Source: Massospora cicadina (taxonomy: Eukaryota > Entomophthoromycota > Entomophthoromycetes > Entomophthorales > Entomophthoraceae). Taken from it: a stretch of DNA of 64,000 nucleotides. The position numbers and the translations under genes are program-made. Where the stretch lies: assembly GCA_022478985.1 (NCBI GenBank), contig JAKSZP010002656.1, positions 1 through 64,000 on the forward strand. Direction: 5' to 3'. The notes under the pieces were generated by a model. It worked only from the letters and a program-made list of their open reading frames with translations. It was not told the DNA's origin and did no database searches. Of this stretch, positions 24,230-35,800 are shown in pieces (position 1 is the first letter of the stretch; every line of letters begins with the position of its first letter).

Positions 24230-25265
24230 AACTGACATCATATTAGAGGGACATTGGCAAGTCAGCCATGAGGGAATCAAAAAACCTTCCAGTGGATTAA
24301 AACTCAATGTTATTGGAAGAGAATGCTTTTTTCTATCCAGGATGTATTAAGTCCTGTCTGTTATGTAAAAGCCAAGCTGGACCTAATATCCACCCTCAAC
24401 ATCCAGTGGTCCCACCCATAGAACCATTCCATACTATTAGCATTGATGTTGTGGGAGCTCTTCCTAGAGCCTCCAATGGACATCAGATCCTCCTACTAGC
24501 CGTAGACCATCTAACTAAGTGGATCAAAGCTGTATTGATCCCCACCACTTCAGCAAAGGCTAACGCCACGTTTTTGTAGATAGGATTATCAACCAGCATG
24601 GGTGCCCTAATGTCATTCTTTCTGATAATGAACAAAATTTCTGCTCACCACTGGTGAAAGATTTAGCTGACCCAATGGGAACCATACAGGTATTTTCCAC
24701 CCCCTACCATCCTGCTTTAATGGAATGGTAGAGTGGGTAAATGGTACTCTAACTGCAACTCTCCAGAAAATGGCTATGACTGAACCCCTTCTTTGGCCCC
24801 AATATTTGCCTAGTGCTGTTCTGGTATATCAGATTAGTTACCCTCAAATTACTAAGATGTCACCTATCTAAGCGTTGTATGGCAGAGAACTCCATCTTGC
24901 TCAAAAGTCTAGGCGATGCTTGACCAAGCTTTTTCTGAAGCTCCAGAAGTATCTATGCGAAGTATTGCAATTGAAATCATAAGCCTTCAGGCCCTAGCTG
25001 CCAAAAACCTGTCTGCCACAATTAATAGAGAGGCTGCTCAATTTAATGATAAGCATGATCCCCTACACACCTTCCAACCATGTGACCTCATCCTATTCTA
25101 CAATCACCGGCCAGGGATTTGTGATCACAAACTGGGCACCAACTGGTCAGGGCCTTATCAAGTCATATATAGATGGGGCAATGAACACTCAATTGTAGAG
25201 GTTGTTCAAGGCACAGTTATAAACTATGTACATAGTCACTTTTTCCATCCATTTCCCCTCCTGTA
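24230..25265 (+). pseudogene. Integrase of the complete element
   Basis: The zinc domain is damaged (near 24,265-24,370, with CLLCKSQAG as its C-x2-C). The catalytic core has FHTISIDVVGALPRASNGHQ (first Asp) and VDHLTKWIKAV. After a frameshift at about 24,577 come VILSDNEQNF (second Asp) and a VEWVNGTLTATL block (Glu) near 24,725. The C-terminal module at 25,080-25,200 has CDLILFYNHRPGI and NWSGPYQVIYRWG, the GPY motif of Ty3/gypsy integrases. The frame ends at 25,266, just before the polypurine tract. Confidence 0.85.
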
Positions 25266-25281
25266 AAAAGATCTAGAGAGG
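25265..25281 (+). promoter_or_regulatory. Polypurine tract
   Basis: A purine-rich run (AAAAAGATCTAGAGAGG) lies four bases before the 3' LTR. This is the expected position for the plus-strand primer left by RNase H. Two pyrimidines interrupt it, consistent with decay. Confidence 0.65.
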
Positions 25282-25350
25282 TTATTGTCAGGATTCTACT
25301 CAAACCGCAGATTCAGATGCGTCAGATCAAAAAATTGATTCTGAACTGAC

Positions 25351-25516
25351 CAAAAAGCCCAAACTTCTGTCAGGGATAATCCCCCCAATGAAAGTTAACA
25401 ATTATCAAAGTCATAGATTAATTCTGATTCAATCAAAAAGCCCAAACTTCTGTCAGAGATAATCCCTGATGAAAGTTGACAATTATCAAAGTTGGAGATT
25501 AATCCCAAATGATATG
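25351..25516 (+). repeat. U3 tandem repeat in the 3' LTR
   Basis: Two units of 83 bp share CAAAAAGCCCAAACTTCTGT, GATAATCCC and GACAATTATCAAAGT. They match the repeat pair in the 5' LTR. Confidence 0.8.
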
Positions 25517-25687
25517 GTCAAGCCATGCTTCCTTGGAGCTACCCAACCTTGGGGTTCAAAACTGAGCCATGAGATGAGCACAAGAAATTCAGCTAATATA
25601 ATTGGGCTGCCACTAAATCATTTATTTTAGATCTTGGCTTTGGCTGTTTAAATTTTCCATGAAACCCCTCCCCAATTACCCTTATAT

Positions 25688-25980
25688 TTTTATTTATGCA
25701 AGGCAAACCGACCAGGGGATGGACATTACTGAAATAGAGAAAAAAGTATTGACATGAAACCTGAGCAGGGTCAACTCTGTCATAGAAAGTTTTTTTCACC
25801 TCTGGATCGGGACTTAGATTTTCTGGTTACGTCATGGGTAAGGTTTTCGTGTTATTATACCTACTAACCGCCAATGGCTTCCTTTGGCTGGCACCCTGAT
25901 CAATGTGCGAAGGGTGGGAATTGAACCCGCAGCCTTCAGGTTGGTAGCTGTACGCCCTACTGACTCGCCTTCCACCCCCT
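25688..25980 (-). mobile_element. tRNA-derived SINE inserted in the 3' LTR
   Basis: A 293-bp insertion absent from the 5' LTR. It is flanked by CAATTACCCTTATAT (25,673-25,687) and CAATTACCCCTATAT (25,981-25,995), a 15-bp duplication with one mismatch. On the minus strand it begins with a tRNA-like head holding RNA polymerase III A- and B-box sequences, then a body without coding capacity. It ends in a tail with TTTCAGTAATGTCC and TCCCCTGGT, followed by an A-rich end. The same tail occurs at the 3' end of LINE-C (36,850-36,880), so it probably uses a LINE-C-like partner for mobilisation. Confidence 0.85.
25905..25976 (-). promoter_or_regulatory. Pol III internal promoter and tRNA-like head of the SINE
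   Basis: On the minus strand, 25,917-25,927 is GGTTCAATTCC, an exact match to the B-box consensus GGTTCRANTCC. 25,953-25,969 (GGCGAGTCAGTAGGGCG) fits a degenerate A-box at the usual spacing. The flanking acceptor stem pairs poorly and the anticodon arm is weak, so this is a tRNA relic rather than a tRNA gene. The parent tRNA is not identified. Confidence 0.8.
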
Positions 25981-26797
25981 CAATTACCCCTATATAGCTG
26001 ATATTAAGCTAATAAACTTTACACTTTTTTCCTCTAGCCTGAAAAAGTTAAAATTAGGTATATAATTATTTGGAATTGACTATCTAAAAAAAGTATCTGG
26101 AAAAATACAACTTGACCAAGAGAAGCAAAAACAGGTAATCCAACACCCTGAAACTTTGGGTCCCCTGGCAAAAAATATTAAAGGATATGTGATAACACCC
26201 CCACAATCCTGACAACTCACAACAATTTTATCTATGTAAATTATGCTAGTGGAGTGATTTCTGTTTGCTATTGCAATCTAATAGTCATAGCCAGGCCCTT
26301 CCTCTCATCATCTCCAAAAAGTTAAGGCATCCTTTTGTGAGCGTCTACTAGCTATGAGTTTCTTCCTGTGGAACAATGGGCTAAAAGCACTGGACTGCCT
26401 TTGGATATGCTAGACAGGTTACTAGGAGAATTCTACTTTATACAGTAAAATCAAAGAATGAGCCTCATATGGCCCCTGGTTTAATCCTCCCTGTACACAA
26501 GGAAATCTGCTTTGTTTAGGCTAATATAAACGCTTGGAAAATTACCATAACAAAAAGTCAAGAAGCCTCCTTTGTTCAATTAGTTTAAAGAAGTCCTGTC
26601 AATTTGAGGTTTTGAGAATTATCAGAGTTTGCCCTGCCTAATGCCGCCTTAAATGCATGTGCACTTAACTCAAAAAAACAATCAAATAGCTTTTCAGAGG
26701 CACTAAAAAACAAGCATCGTCTTTATTACAGAATCATGCGCAAATATTTGTGACCATCAATTATGATTTAGGGCGCACAAGAGGATACTACACCACA

Positions 26798-26816
26798 ACC
26801 ATCTAGTACTAAAAAA
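26798..26816 (+). repeat. 19-bp LINE-B 3'-end micro-insertion
   Basis: ACCATCTAGTACTAAAAAA sits between perfect 16-bp direct repeats AGGATACTACACCACA at 26,782-26,797 and 26,817-26,832. The core equals the 3' terminus of LINE-B (minus strand near 51,414-51,432). It is inserted in a decayed Ty3/gypsy pol region, and joining the flanks restores the surrounding sequence. Confidence 0.85.
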
Positions 26817-26839
26817 AGGATACTACACCACATTGAAAT

Positions 26840-29350
26840 TGTTGATGCCTAACCAAAACTCTCAGAGCTTATATGGCTTAGCTGAGTCAACAAGAGTCAT
26901 ACAAAAGGACTTGATCAACTACTATTACAAGGTATGATCATGTCATCTCAAAGCCCATGTTATAGTACTGTACTTATCTTAAAGTAAAAGGATGGCTCCA
27001 GACAACTAGTGATAGATTATTGTCAATTAATCAAAACTAGTAAAAAAGAATTGTCCCCCTTACCACATATTGACAACACCTTCAATTGGTTATGAGAGCC
27101 AAGTTTTTCACTTCTTTAGATTACATTAGTGAATATTTGGCAGATTGACCTGCCAAAAGAAGAACAAGAAAATTGTGCCATAATTATGCCCTAAGGGTTA
27201 TATCTTTCACCCACCTGCATCAAGGTTTGTGCAACGCGCTATCACCTTTCAGAGAGCCATGGACGTCATACTAGGTGATCTGAAGTTGAATTGTGTTTTA
27301 ATATACCTTTATGACATCAACATGTTCTCTCACACCTTTGCACAACATCTATCCCACTAAGTGGAAGTCTTTAAGCAGATAGCCAAGGCTCATCTGGGAA
27401 TTAAAACCAGCATATGTCATTTCCCAAAAATTGTATGAGGTACCTGGGTCACATGATCAATACTTGAGGGTACTTTTCAACCAAAAAGCTCAATGCTGTT
27501 AATGATGAATATCCCTGAGAAAAACAAGATAATCAGGTGTTTTTAGGAAAGATAAAACCCACCATTAATTCATATGATTATATGCACAGCTAGCTGAGCC
27601 CTTGTTCTACTTACTAAGAAGCGAGGTGGCCTTTAAGTGGTCTACAGAATGTGAGAATGCCTTCAACAAGCTAAAATCAACTCTAACCAGGAACCAGTGC
27701 TATGATACCCTAATTATACCAATCCATTTATTGTTTGATCTGATGCTTCCCAGAAGGTCATTGAATCAGTAATATTATAATGTGACGAAAATGGGAAGAT
27801 CAATTGGTAGCCTTTTTCAGCCTCTACCTCATTAAGAAGGAGAAAAACTATATGGTAACAGAACATGAACATTTGGCCATTATTTTTTCTTGTATACAAT
27901 TCCGCGTTTATCTTCATTGAACTATGTTTCAAGTAGTCACCAATTACGCCTTCTTGCAATTGCTATACAACCTTAAGGATCCCAAAAACGATTAGCTAGA
28001 TGTACCTTAATACTCTAGGTTTACAGCTAAGAAGTAGTACATTGATCAGGATCCTCTCATCAAATTCTGATGGACTTTCCCAGCTACACATTGTTCCTAA
28101 ATGATTCTTTAAGAATACCAACTGTTTAGGAGAATGAAAATCCGCAAGTATGAAGATGTGCAGCCCACAATTAGGCGCCTTTTTGAAACAATTTTCAAAA
28201 AACACAAAAAATTTAAAGTAGTACACTTTACAAAATTTGAAGTGATGGTCAAAGATGTTTGTACCCTGCCTCATCCAAACTGATGTCAATTTTTTGGTAA
28301 GCTTACCATATTGTTGGGCATGGCGGACAAAAAATCTGAAAAAAAGTTTATCAAAGCTACCACTGGGTGTCCATGATATAATATTCAGGACACTTTGATG
28401 AAGTGTCAAGAGTGGCAATCACAACTTCTCTTAGAAACCTCCACCACCATTTAACTAATTAAGCACAACTGGGCTTGTCATACTATTTCAACAAATGTTA
28501 TTTACCTATGCCTGTAAAAAATTTCAGTCATTAGTATGATATTGTGGCTATCAACCACATGAATAAATGGGGCTAGGCTAAGCCTCTTCAATGTTGGAGT
28601 TATCACTACTTCTAAGCTTATCATAGATCAAATTTTCTGTTAATAAAGATGTCTGCAGTCAATTTTTGGCAGATAACGCTACCAATTTTTACTTTCAGTA
28701 TACTTTTTTGAGCTAAATAAACTGTTAAGAATCATAGAGGTCCTGTTCGCCCTGTACTATTCAGGGAAATGGGATACTGTCAAGAGTGTCAGCAGAACCT
28801 TGGATCAAATTCTCCACAAGTTTGCTGCTGCTTACCCATCCAGTGGACACTTTATGGTAACCTGGAAATATCTGCCTACAACATTGTTTAACATATCACC
28901 ACAGGTTTCTCACTCTTTCAACTTTTCTATGATTAGCAGCTTCTCTTGCCTCCCTTATTACATTTGATTGTAGAAGGCAAGGATGGATTTGACATGAATA
29001 AATTTTGACCAAAATGATTTATACTAATTTATTATTTAGCTTGAAGCTTATGTGGTTGCCTTAACTAAAAGTATAAAGAGAGCCCAGGAATATATGCATT
29101 TTTGAACCTTACATAAGTACAAGGTAGGAGGCCAAGTATCCTGGTATGACACATATTTTTTTAAAAAAATGTACAAAATATAAAAGCTCTGTAAAGTAAT
29201 TTTAATATTAAATTGTTTATATCCAACTTCTATACCATCAGGCGTTTATCCAATAAAATGGTTATCAGTGAGGTTTATCTGAAGTTCCTAAAACCCTACT
29301 ATAGCAATAAACATCCATAAGAAAGTCATACAAAGAATTTTTTATGTTAA
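26840..29350 (+). mobile_element. Ty3/gypsy relict: RT, RNase H and integrase fragments
   Basis: Decayed pol on the plus strand. RT runs from about 26,900 (KGLDQLLLQGMI, then RQLVIDYCQLIKTSKKEL, then YWQIDLPKEEQENCA). The YxDD region near 27,305 reads IYLYDINMFSHTF. RNase H remnants lie near 27,735-27,960 (SDASQKVIESVI). An integrase part near 28,770-28,900 has SVSRTLDQILHKFAAAYPSS and NISPQVSHSFNF. A tail near 29,270 has SEVYLKFLKPYYSNKHP. A purine run AAGGGGAGAAA at 29,350 could be the polypurine tract. No LTR was confirmed. Confidence 0.75.
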
Positions 29351-32300
29351 GGGGAGAAATTTCGTCAAAAATGGTTGACTCAACTCTGGGTTTAATAAAC
29401 TTTTATTTGTTATTAAATATAATAAGACAAACACAACCATCCAGGTCATCTAACCATATCGCTATCTATTTAACTTTCTTACCATCACAGTCATTTCAGA
29501 TTTCTATGCGGCTTTCCCAATTAAATTTCTTCCCCCTATATTTGGTTATGATTAACCCTATTGTACTTATTGTACCCATTATACATTGTACCCGTTGTAC
29601 TCACCAATGATTATGATCCTAAAATAAGGACATTACTGTTCTGTGGGTAGTAGAATGGCTATATAATTCCTATTTATATACTAATAAGGAATCACCTTTT
29701 GCCTGCTCTTATCTAGATTTTTTTTAATAATATTCTATAATGGATATTTATTATACAAAAAATTGTAAAATTATATTTAATATATAGCTTTCTGTAATGT
29801 ATTCTGAAAAACCACCTTATCAGGGGGACAAAGGTCATTCAATCAGGGGAAGTTTAAAGATGTTTCAAGGAGGAGCTATTACCTGTGCATTAGTGTGTGT
29901 TTGCCACGCACTACAATCATCCTCTTGTGCTCTAGTCAAGTGTCTAAGAAGACATGTTACCATATATGGATAACCTTAAAACTTAAAAAGTCACTAAAGC
30001 TCTTTTAACAAGCATGGGTCTAAACAAATTTTATACATGAAAAAACAAGTGTTCATGCTCATTAGCCTATGCAAAGAGATAAAGTGGCCGCCTTTTACAA
30101 TCTATTATACATTAAGGCACAGAGCCAATTATTCTCAAAGATGCTTACATGAAATAATGCTGTTGCTGCTATTATAACAAGACTGAACCAACACACAACT
30201 GGCTAGTTACGTCACTTTTGTAGAGCGTTGTTTCAGGACTGCGCATGATATCATGGAGATCTTGATAGACGTTACCAACTTTTATAAGCCTGAAACCACT
30301 CAATGTGCTAAATAAAACACAGGATCCTAACAGTTAAAGAGTTGAAGCTTAGACAAATGGAGAAACCGGCTTGAAACTATTGCCTCTGGTCAGGACATAT
30401 GGAGGACAAGTCTTATAAGAAGAAGTGTTATCACAAAAGCATGGGAAAAGACATTTCATTGAAAATTTAGGTACCTCTAGGCTCAACAGGCCTCATGTAC
30501 CTACGAACATCCAACCCAAATTGATCCTTAATTTTAATTGAAAGCAACTACAACGACTATATTAAAGGAAGTTATAAAGATGTTGATTACAACTTTTTAG
30601 GTGCCCCTTTTATATTGGTTTCCTGAGCTACTGAATTCAAATTACGTTGATGACACCTTGATGCCAAAGGAACCTTGGTCAAGACCAAAGAAGCCCAGAA
30701 GCATCATTAACGCAAGCAAAGCTGATCAATTTAATGCCTTTTTGATTCTATATATGTAGCACGTTCACAATCTAAAAGCTATCAAGTAACATTACACAGA
30801 GGCAGCCCAGAAGCTCAAGGATACTTTATGCTCAAAAGAGGTCCTTTCCCTTTCTATTTAACGTTAAAGGAAGTGCCACAAAGTTCAAAATAGTAATTTA
30901 GAAGGTTAGAATTATGGACATTTTCAATACCATTCCACCCATTATTGTGAAATTTTTGAAGCTCATCATTAATACTAAGCTCATGCCTAACCTTAAATTC
31001 TCACACAAGGAGGTATATCTAGTCTTAACAACTTAAGATTCTCTACACTTACAATTTTTGCTTATCAGTTTTTTTAAACTCATCCTTTCAGCACACACAA
31101 TAGCTTTGGATAATAACGTCTACTGTACGTTCATTTCTTTCTGTTTATGGTTAAATGTTAAAGAACCATTAATATGAAGGAAGTGTTCTTTTTTATCCTC
31201 ATTTGTAAGTTACTTTTTTGAAAAATAAAGAGTATATACAGAAGAATACTTTTTGGTTGAGTATGCTGCTTCTAGTTACCTTTACATTATTCTACCTTAG
31301 TATGGCATACAAAGAAGTTAACTGAGTCTGTTATCACAATTTTATGGCATCTCTTTAATGATTTTAATAGATGAGAATAGAACTTGGCGTGCAATGAGAA
31401 GTCGCAAAATAACTCTTAACCTCTCTCAAAACCTATTTTTATCCAACAAGATATAATAGAGTTAGTCCTTTAGACTCATGTATTTTAATAGGCACCTTGA
31501 ATCCAGCTTCTAAAAGATATATTAACATATATATATGTAATCACAATGGGAATAAGATTCTTGTGAAGTAGCATCAGCAGATTGAAATATCATAATATTT
31601 CAAAATGATGTCACAATGATCTATTACACTAGAAAAAAGCTTAGCATGAGGCTACCTGCTGACAGTTTGATCTGCACCCTACCAAATGTTCTCATTTCTG
31701 ATGAGCTGACTACAAGAAAGTTCAATAAGGTCTACTCGCTACTAAAAATATTACAATGACCTCTTCTTTAATTTCAATCACATATACTATATATGAAGGA
31801 CTGGAGTTATTCGATTGTAGTATGAAACGTAATATCTTCAGGTCCAAACTTACCATAAATCCAAATTAATAAAGCACCAGATAAGAACAAAGCTAAAAAA
31901 TTACTAGACGCTTGTTTATTAGTACCACTCCAAATCCCATAGTCATCACCCCTTTTAACTTATGAAGGAATTTGGTGCCTTTTAAAATTTGCTCTAGTCC
32001 AGGTGAAGCCCCAATTTTAAGGTTTCAAAACATAATGAAAACCTTTATTTAACGCTTTATTGAGCCTAAGGTCTGAATTTATTATAATCTATCAATTAAT
32101 GTTTTATCAGACCTGAGGCCCAAACCCATCAAAAATATTATATTCTAAAGCACTAAGTGATTTCCCATAAAACACCAAGTTCATGACCAAAAAAATTCTG
32201 GATAAATCGCCCCATTGGTCTCCACTGGCCGAAGAGATATGGAAGAAAGCCCAAACTGACTTATTATCATCAAGATGTTAATTACAAAGTTGTATTAAGT

Positions 32301-32880
32301 GTTTAAGTCCCTAATCTCCCCATTTATAACCTTATGCCACCTATTATTCTTTTTATCTTTGGCGTTATAATAGCTTATATTTGAAACCACTTAACTGCAA
32401 TACCATATTTGGTCTCAGTAAAACCTTGGATTATAAGATTTGATTTACTCCAACTCTTAACGTGGACTATATCATCCTCTTCAAACTTCCTAAATCTATT
32501 TCGTCCCTCACTTGGTATGCTCCTATCCCTCATCTTTGTCTTAATTCTCCCCTGATACTTTATATAATACCATCCAATAAAAGCAAAACACTTCATACTC
32601 CCTATATCTTTAAATAGTAAAGTCATTATTTTCCTGGTCAAAGATTGTCTATACTAGGAGTTTGGAACAAGATTAATAGAATTTTTGGGTGTAGATTGTA
32701 TATACCAAGGATTATAAGCCTTACTGCATAGATTTCTGATAGTAATTACAAAAACTTGTATCAATTCAACTGTCAACCTGTGCAACTAGAATATAAAGGG
32801 ACCTTGCAATATAATTTCATTAAGTTTTTAATGGACTAATAAAAGCTCAACGGCATCAAAAAGGGGTAATTACTTTTTCC
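29351..32880. other. AT-rich sequence, no gene recognised
   Basis: Open frames are short. 29,344-29,610 (plus) and 32,375-32,641 (minus) are the longest, and neither shows a known motif. By position the region could hold LTR and gag remains of the two flanking gypsy relicts. I see no terminal repeats or knuckle motif to support that. Confidence 0.4.
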
Positions 32881-35800
32881 AGATCATTTATGATGCTTTT
32901 GACCAACTTCCCAGCTCCAACTTCTCCTCTGCAATTAAATTGGAAAGTGGTTACTGACAGATGGACTTATTATCTCAAAATCAAGAAAAATCACTTTGAT
33001 TTACACCAAATGTCTCTTTTAACCAACTTGGCTCCCAAAAGGACTTTGCAACGCCTCTACCTCTATTTATTGGGCTATGCGACCATATTTTGCAGGATCT
33101 CAGAATAAGTTTGTTATTGTCAATCTTTATGACACTATGATTAAAATCCATGAACTTTGACAAACATTTCATACGACTCAATAAAGTCTTCAAGAGACTA
33201 AATAATACTACTTCAAACTTAGGATCTCTCAGTGCTTATTATCTTTATGAAAGATGATGTTAATATGACATGTTTTAACTCGCAAAGTCTTACCTCTTTA
33301 GGATAAGTTGAGTCCATAATAAAGATGCCTGAATCAAAGAAATTACCGAGACATATAGCGTTTCTTGTTATGATAGGTTGCACCATCATCAATTCATATA
33401 ATTTGCCCGGCTTAATTAAGCCTAGTATGGCTCCTTGCAGATAATAAACTGTTCACTTAGGGGAAATGAACAGAGAGCAGCCTTTGAAAACTCCCATAAG
33501 TTTGTTTAAAAAATGACTAATACTGCACCCTCCAGACTAAAGAAAACCGTTCATATTCTTTACTAACGCCTCTGACTATGCTGTGGAGCTATAATGGCTC
33601 TTTTAGATAAATATATATCTTATCAACTTGTATTTTACTTATCCAAGATGATTTTACCATCTGAGAGCAACTATAATGTTACAAAAAAGAGTTTTTCTTA
33701 CCTACCCATGGTTAAACACTAACCTAACTTTATGAAACCATTTTCCCTGTTACTATATATCACGCCTTTTATAAGTGGTTACAGAACATGAAACACCCAG
33801 ATGAAAGACTGTCACATTGGGGTTTGAAGATCCAGCACAAGGATATGAAGATCAAATATTACACAATGACTCACCACATGAGCGCATAAAGACTCACCTG
33901 CCTACCAATCCTGCATATAGATAACAGTGAAGCCAAACATCTGGATGATAATCTTATGAAGCTTGATGCCTGGGACAATGAGGATGAGCATTTAAGAAGA
34001 TGCTTCCCAAATACTCGTGAAATCTTTAAGTTAAAGACGGTAAATTTACAAGAAATTTGGGTAGATTGGTTACCCTATCTCTGCCCATTATAAAGGTGTA
34101 CCCTTAATCTTGGAAGCTTATATCACCTTGGTCATGGAGGAGCTCACAAAAACTTACGAATAATTCAAGACCCTCTTTATTGTAAAAAATTACTTGACTT
34201 CATTTTACTGGACGCCTACTTAACATGACAAAAGCAAACTTCCCAGAAGACCAAATAACAATAATAGCCAAACACTCCCCAACATCCATTCCACACTATC
34301 AGCTAGGTTATTATAGATTCCTTGTCACAATCTACCAGCTTGGTGCTGGTATTTATTGTAGATTGACTATATTGAAAATTTGGGTTAAGGCTGTTGCACT
34401 ACTTACGCAAACTCAGAGCTAAGGCGATCCTCCTGTATTAACACATCTTCACCCACCATGGTTGTCTTCAAATTCTATCATGAAATAATGGAAGAAACTT
34501 TGGTTCTAGAGTGGGTAAATTCCAGAAACATCCGTGAACGCTCAACAAATCTATTAAACACCTTTTAATCCATCAACAAATGGCACTGTAGAACTACAAA
34601 TGGAATTTTTTTTCTTTATTATGTAAAATGACCATCTTATACCTTTTGAGGTAAAACCAATTCTTCAATGCCTTCATGGCATAGCACATAAGCTACCATT
34701 TAAATATTAAACTTCACCATTCTGAGTCTTGTTTAGATAAGATGTTGGAGTTTCATAATTATTAGCTAAAAATGTCACCATTGATCAAACTGAGGACTTT
34801 TTAATAGATGGAGAGACTAACTCAATACATTACACAGCTTTAATACAATGTTATGAACAACCTAGATAAGGCAATAGCATATAAAGGCAAATGTAAGTCT
34901 TGGGGACCAGCCCCTACAACTGGATAGGGAGCAGCATCCCTTTCAGACCAAAAGGGGGCCAAAGGCCCAAGTGGACCCCCTGTCACAGTTGAGTGACCTG
35001 GCGCACGTGGTTGATGAGCGGTGGGTAACTGCCCTTCCACCTAGAAATATCCAAATCTCTCCCTCCCCAACCCTGATAAAATTAATAGAGGGGACCTTCC
35101 AGGAGATCATGCAGGCCAGGGGCCTTGGGCGGGCCCCTGGGACCCCCCACTTACCAGGGAAAATTTACCAAATTTTTGAAGAAACTGCCAGCGCAAGTAT
35201 CAGAGCCCAACCTGCAGATTCTGGGCTAACGGAGCCGGTCTGGACTGGCCAGGTCCAAGAATCAGATCAGAACTCAATTCAGGTTTTAAACCAGGCCACC
35301 AGTGACTATGACCAGTTGACCCACTCTTCAGAATGGATCCTAGAAGCTCAGATTGCATAGACAACCAGATTGAGAGTTTGGAGCAGGTTGTGGACAACTG
35401 AGCACCAGGAACACAGCCTCCTGGGATGAATCCGGGAAATCTGAACCACATGAGCTGCCCAACTCAAATGGTCAAGGCCCAGATCGGTACCATCAACCTG
35501 GTCTGGCCCCAAAAATTTGGGAAAAACAGCAAAAGTTTTTTTGATTTTTGCCAAGATTTTGGAAACCATCCATCCACCCCCCCCCACCCGCCAGCCAACC
35601 AAACCCCATCGCCAATCCCCAACCTCCTAATACTTAAGGCAACTGCTCTGTTGATGGGCAGTTGTCAGTTCATTTTCTATTCTCCTCGCGCTTTGCACAA
35701 AAATAAAGTTGATTACCCCAAACGCCTTGTCACAGACTCCACCTGTTGTTTTCCTATTCAAGATTCCGCCGATCAATCCAGCAAAGTGAACCACCACCCA

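Larger units (their letters stand above)
19742..26214 (+). mobile_element. Structurally complete Ty3/gypsy LTR retrotransposon (decayed)
   Basis: The 6,473-bp element is bounded by two LTRs with perfect 8-bp terminal inverted repeats (TGTCAGGA...TCCTGACA). It is flanked by ACTTA (19,737-19,741) and ACTCA (26,215-26,219), a 5-bp target duplication with one change. Inside are a primer binding site, gag with CCHC, protease, linker domain, RT, RNase H, integrase with a GPY motif, and a polypurine tract, in Ty3/gypsy order. Stops and frameshifts run throughout, RT YxDD reads Y-L-D-Y and the protease Asp reads Asn, so it is dead. The diverged LTRs, judged by eye, indicate an old insertion. Confidence 0.95.
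25286..26214 (+). repeat. 3' LTR (929 bp, split by a SINE)
   Basis: It has the same termini as the 5' LTR. Removing the 293-bp SINE and one copy of its 15-bp duplication leaves 621 bp, against 626 bp for the 5' LTR. The U3 tandem units start at 25,351 and 25,434 (period 83). Differences from the 5' LTR are spread throughout. Confidence 0.92.

Noticed and set aside
25905..25976. A functional tRNA gene on the minus strand
   Set aside because: The B-box is perfect but the acceptor and anticodon stems do not pair and the sequence continues into a SINE body with its own target duplication.
32375..32641. Minus-strand 88-residue open frame as a candidate small gene
   Set aside because: Length is within chance for the region and no motif, promoter or homologue is visible.
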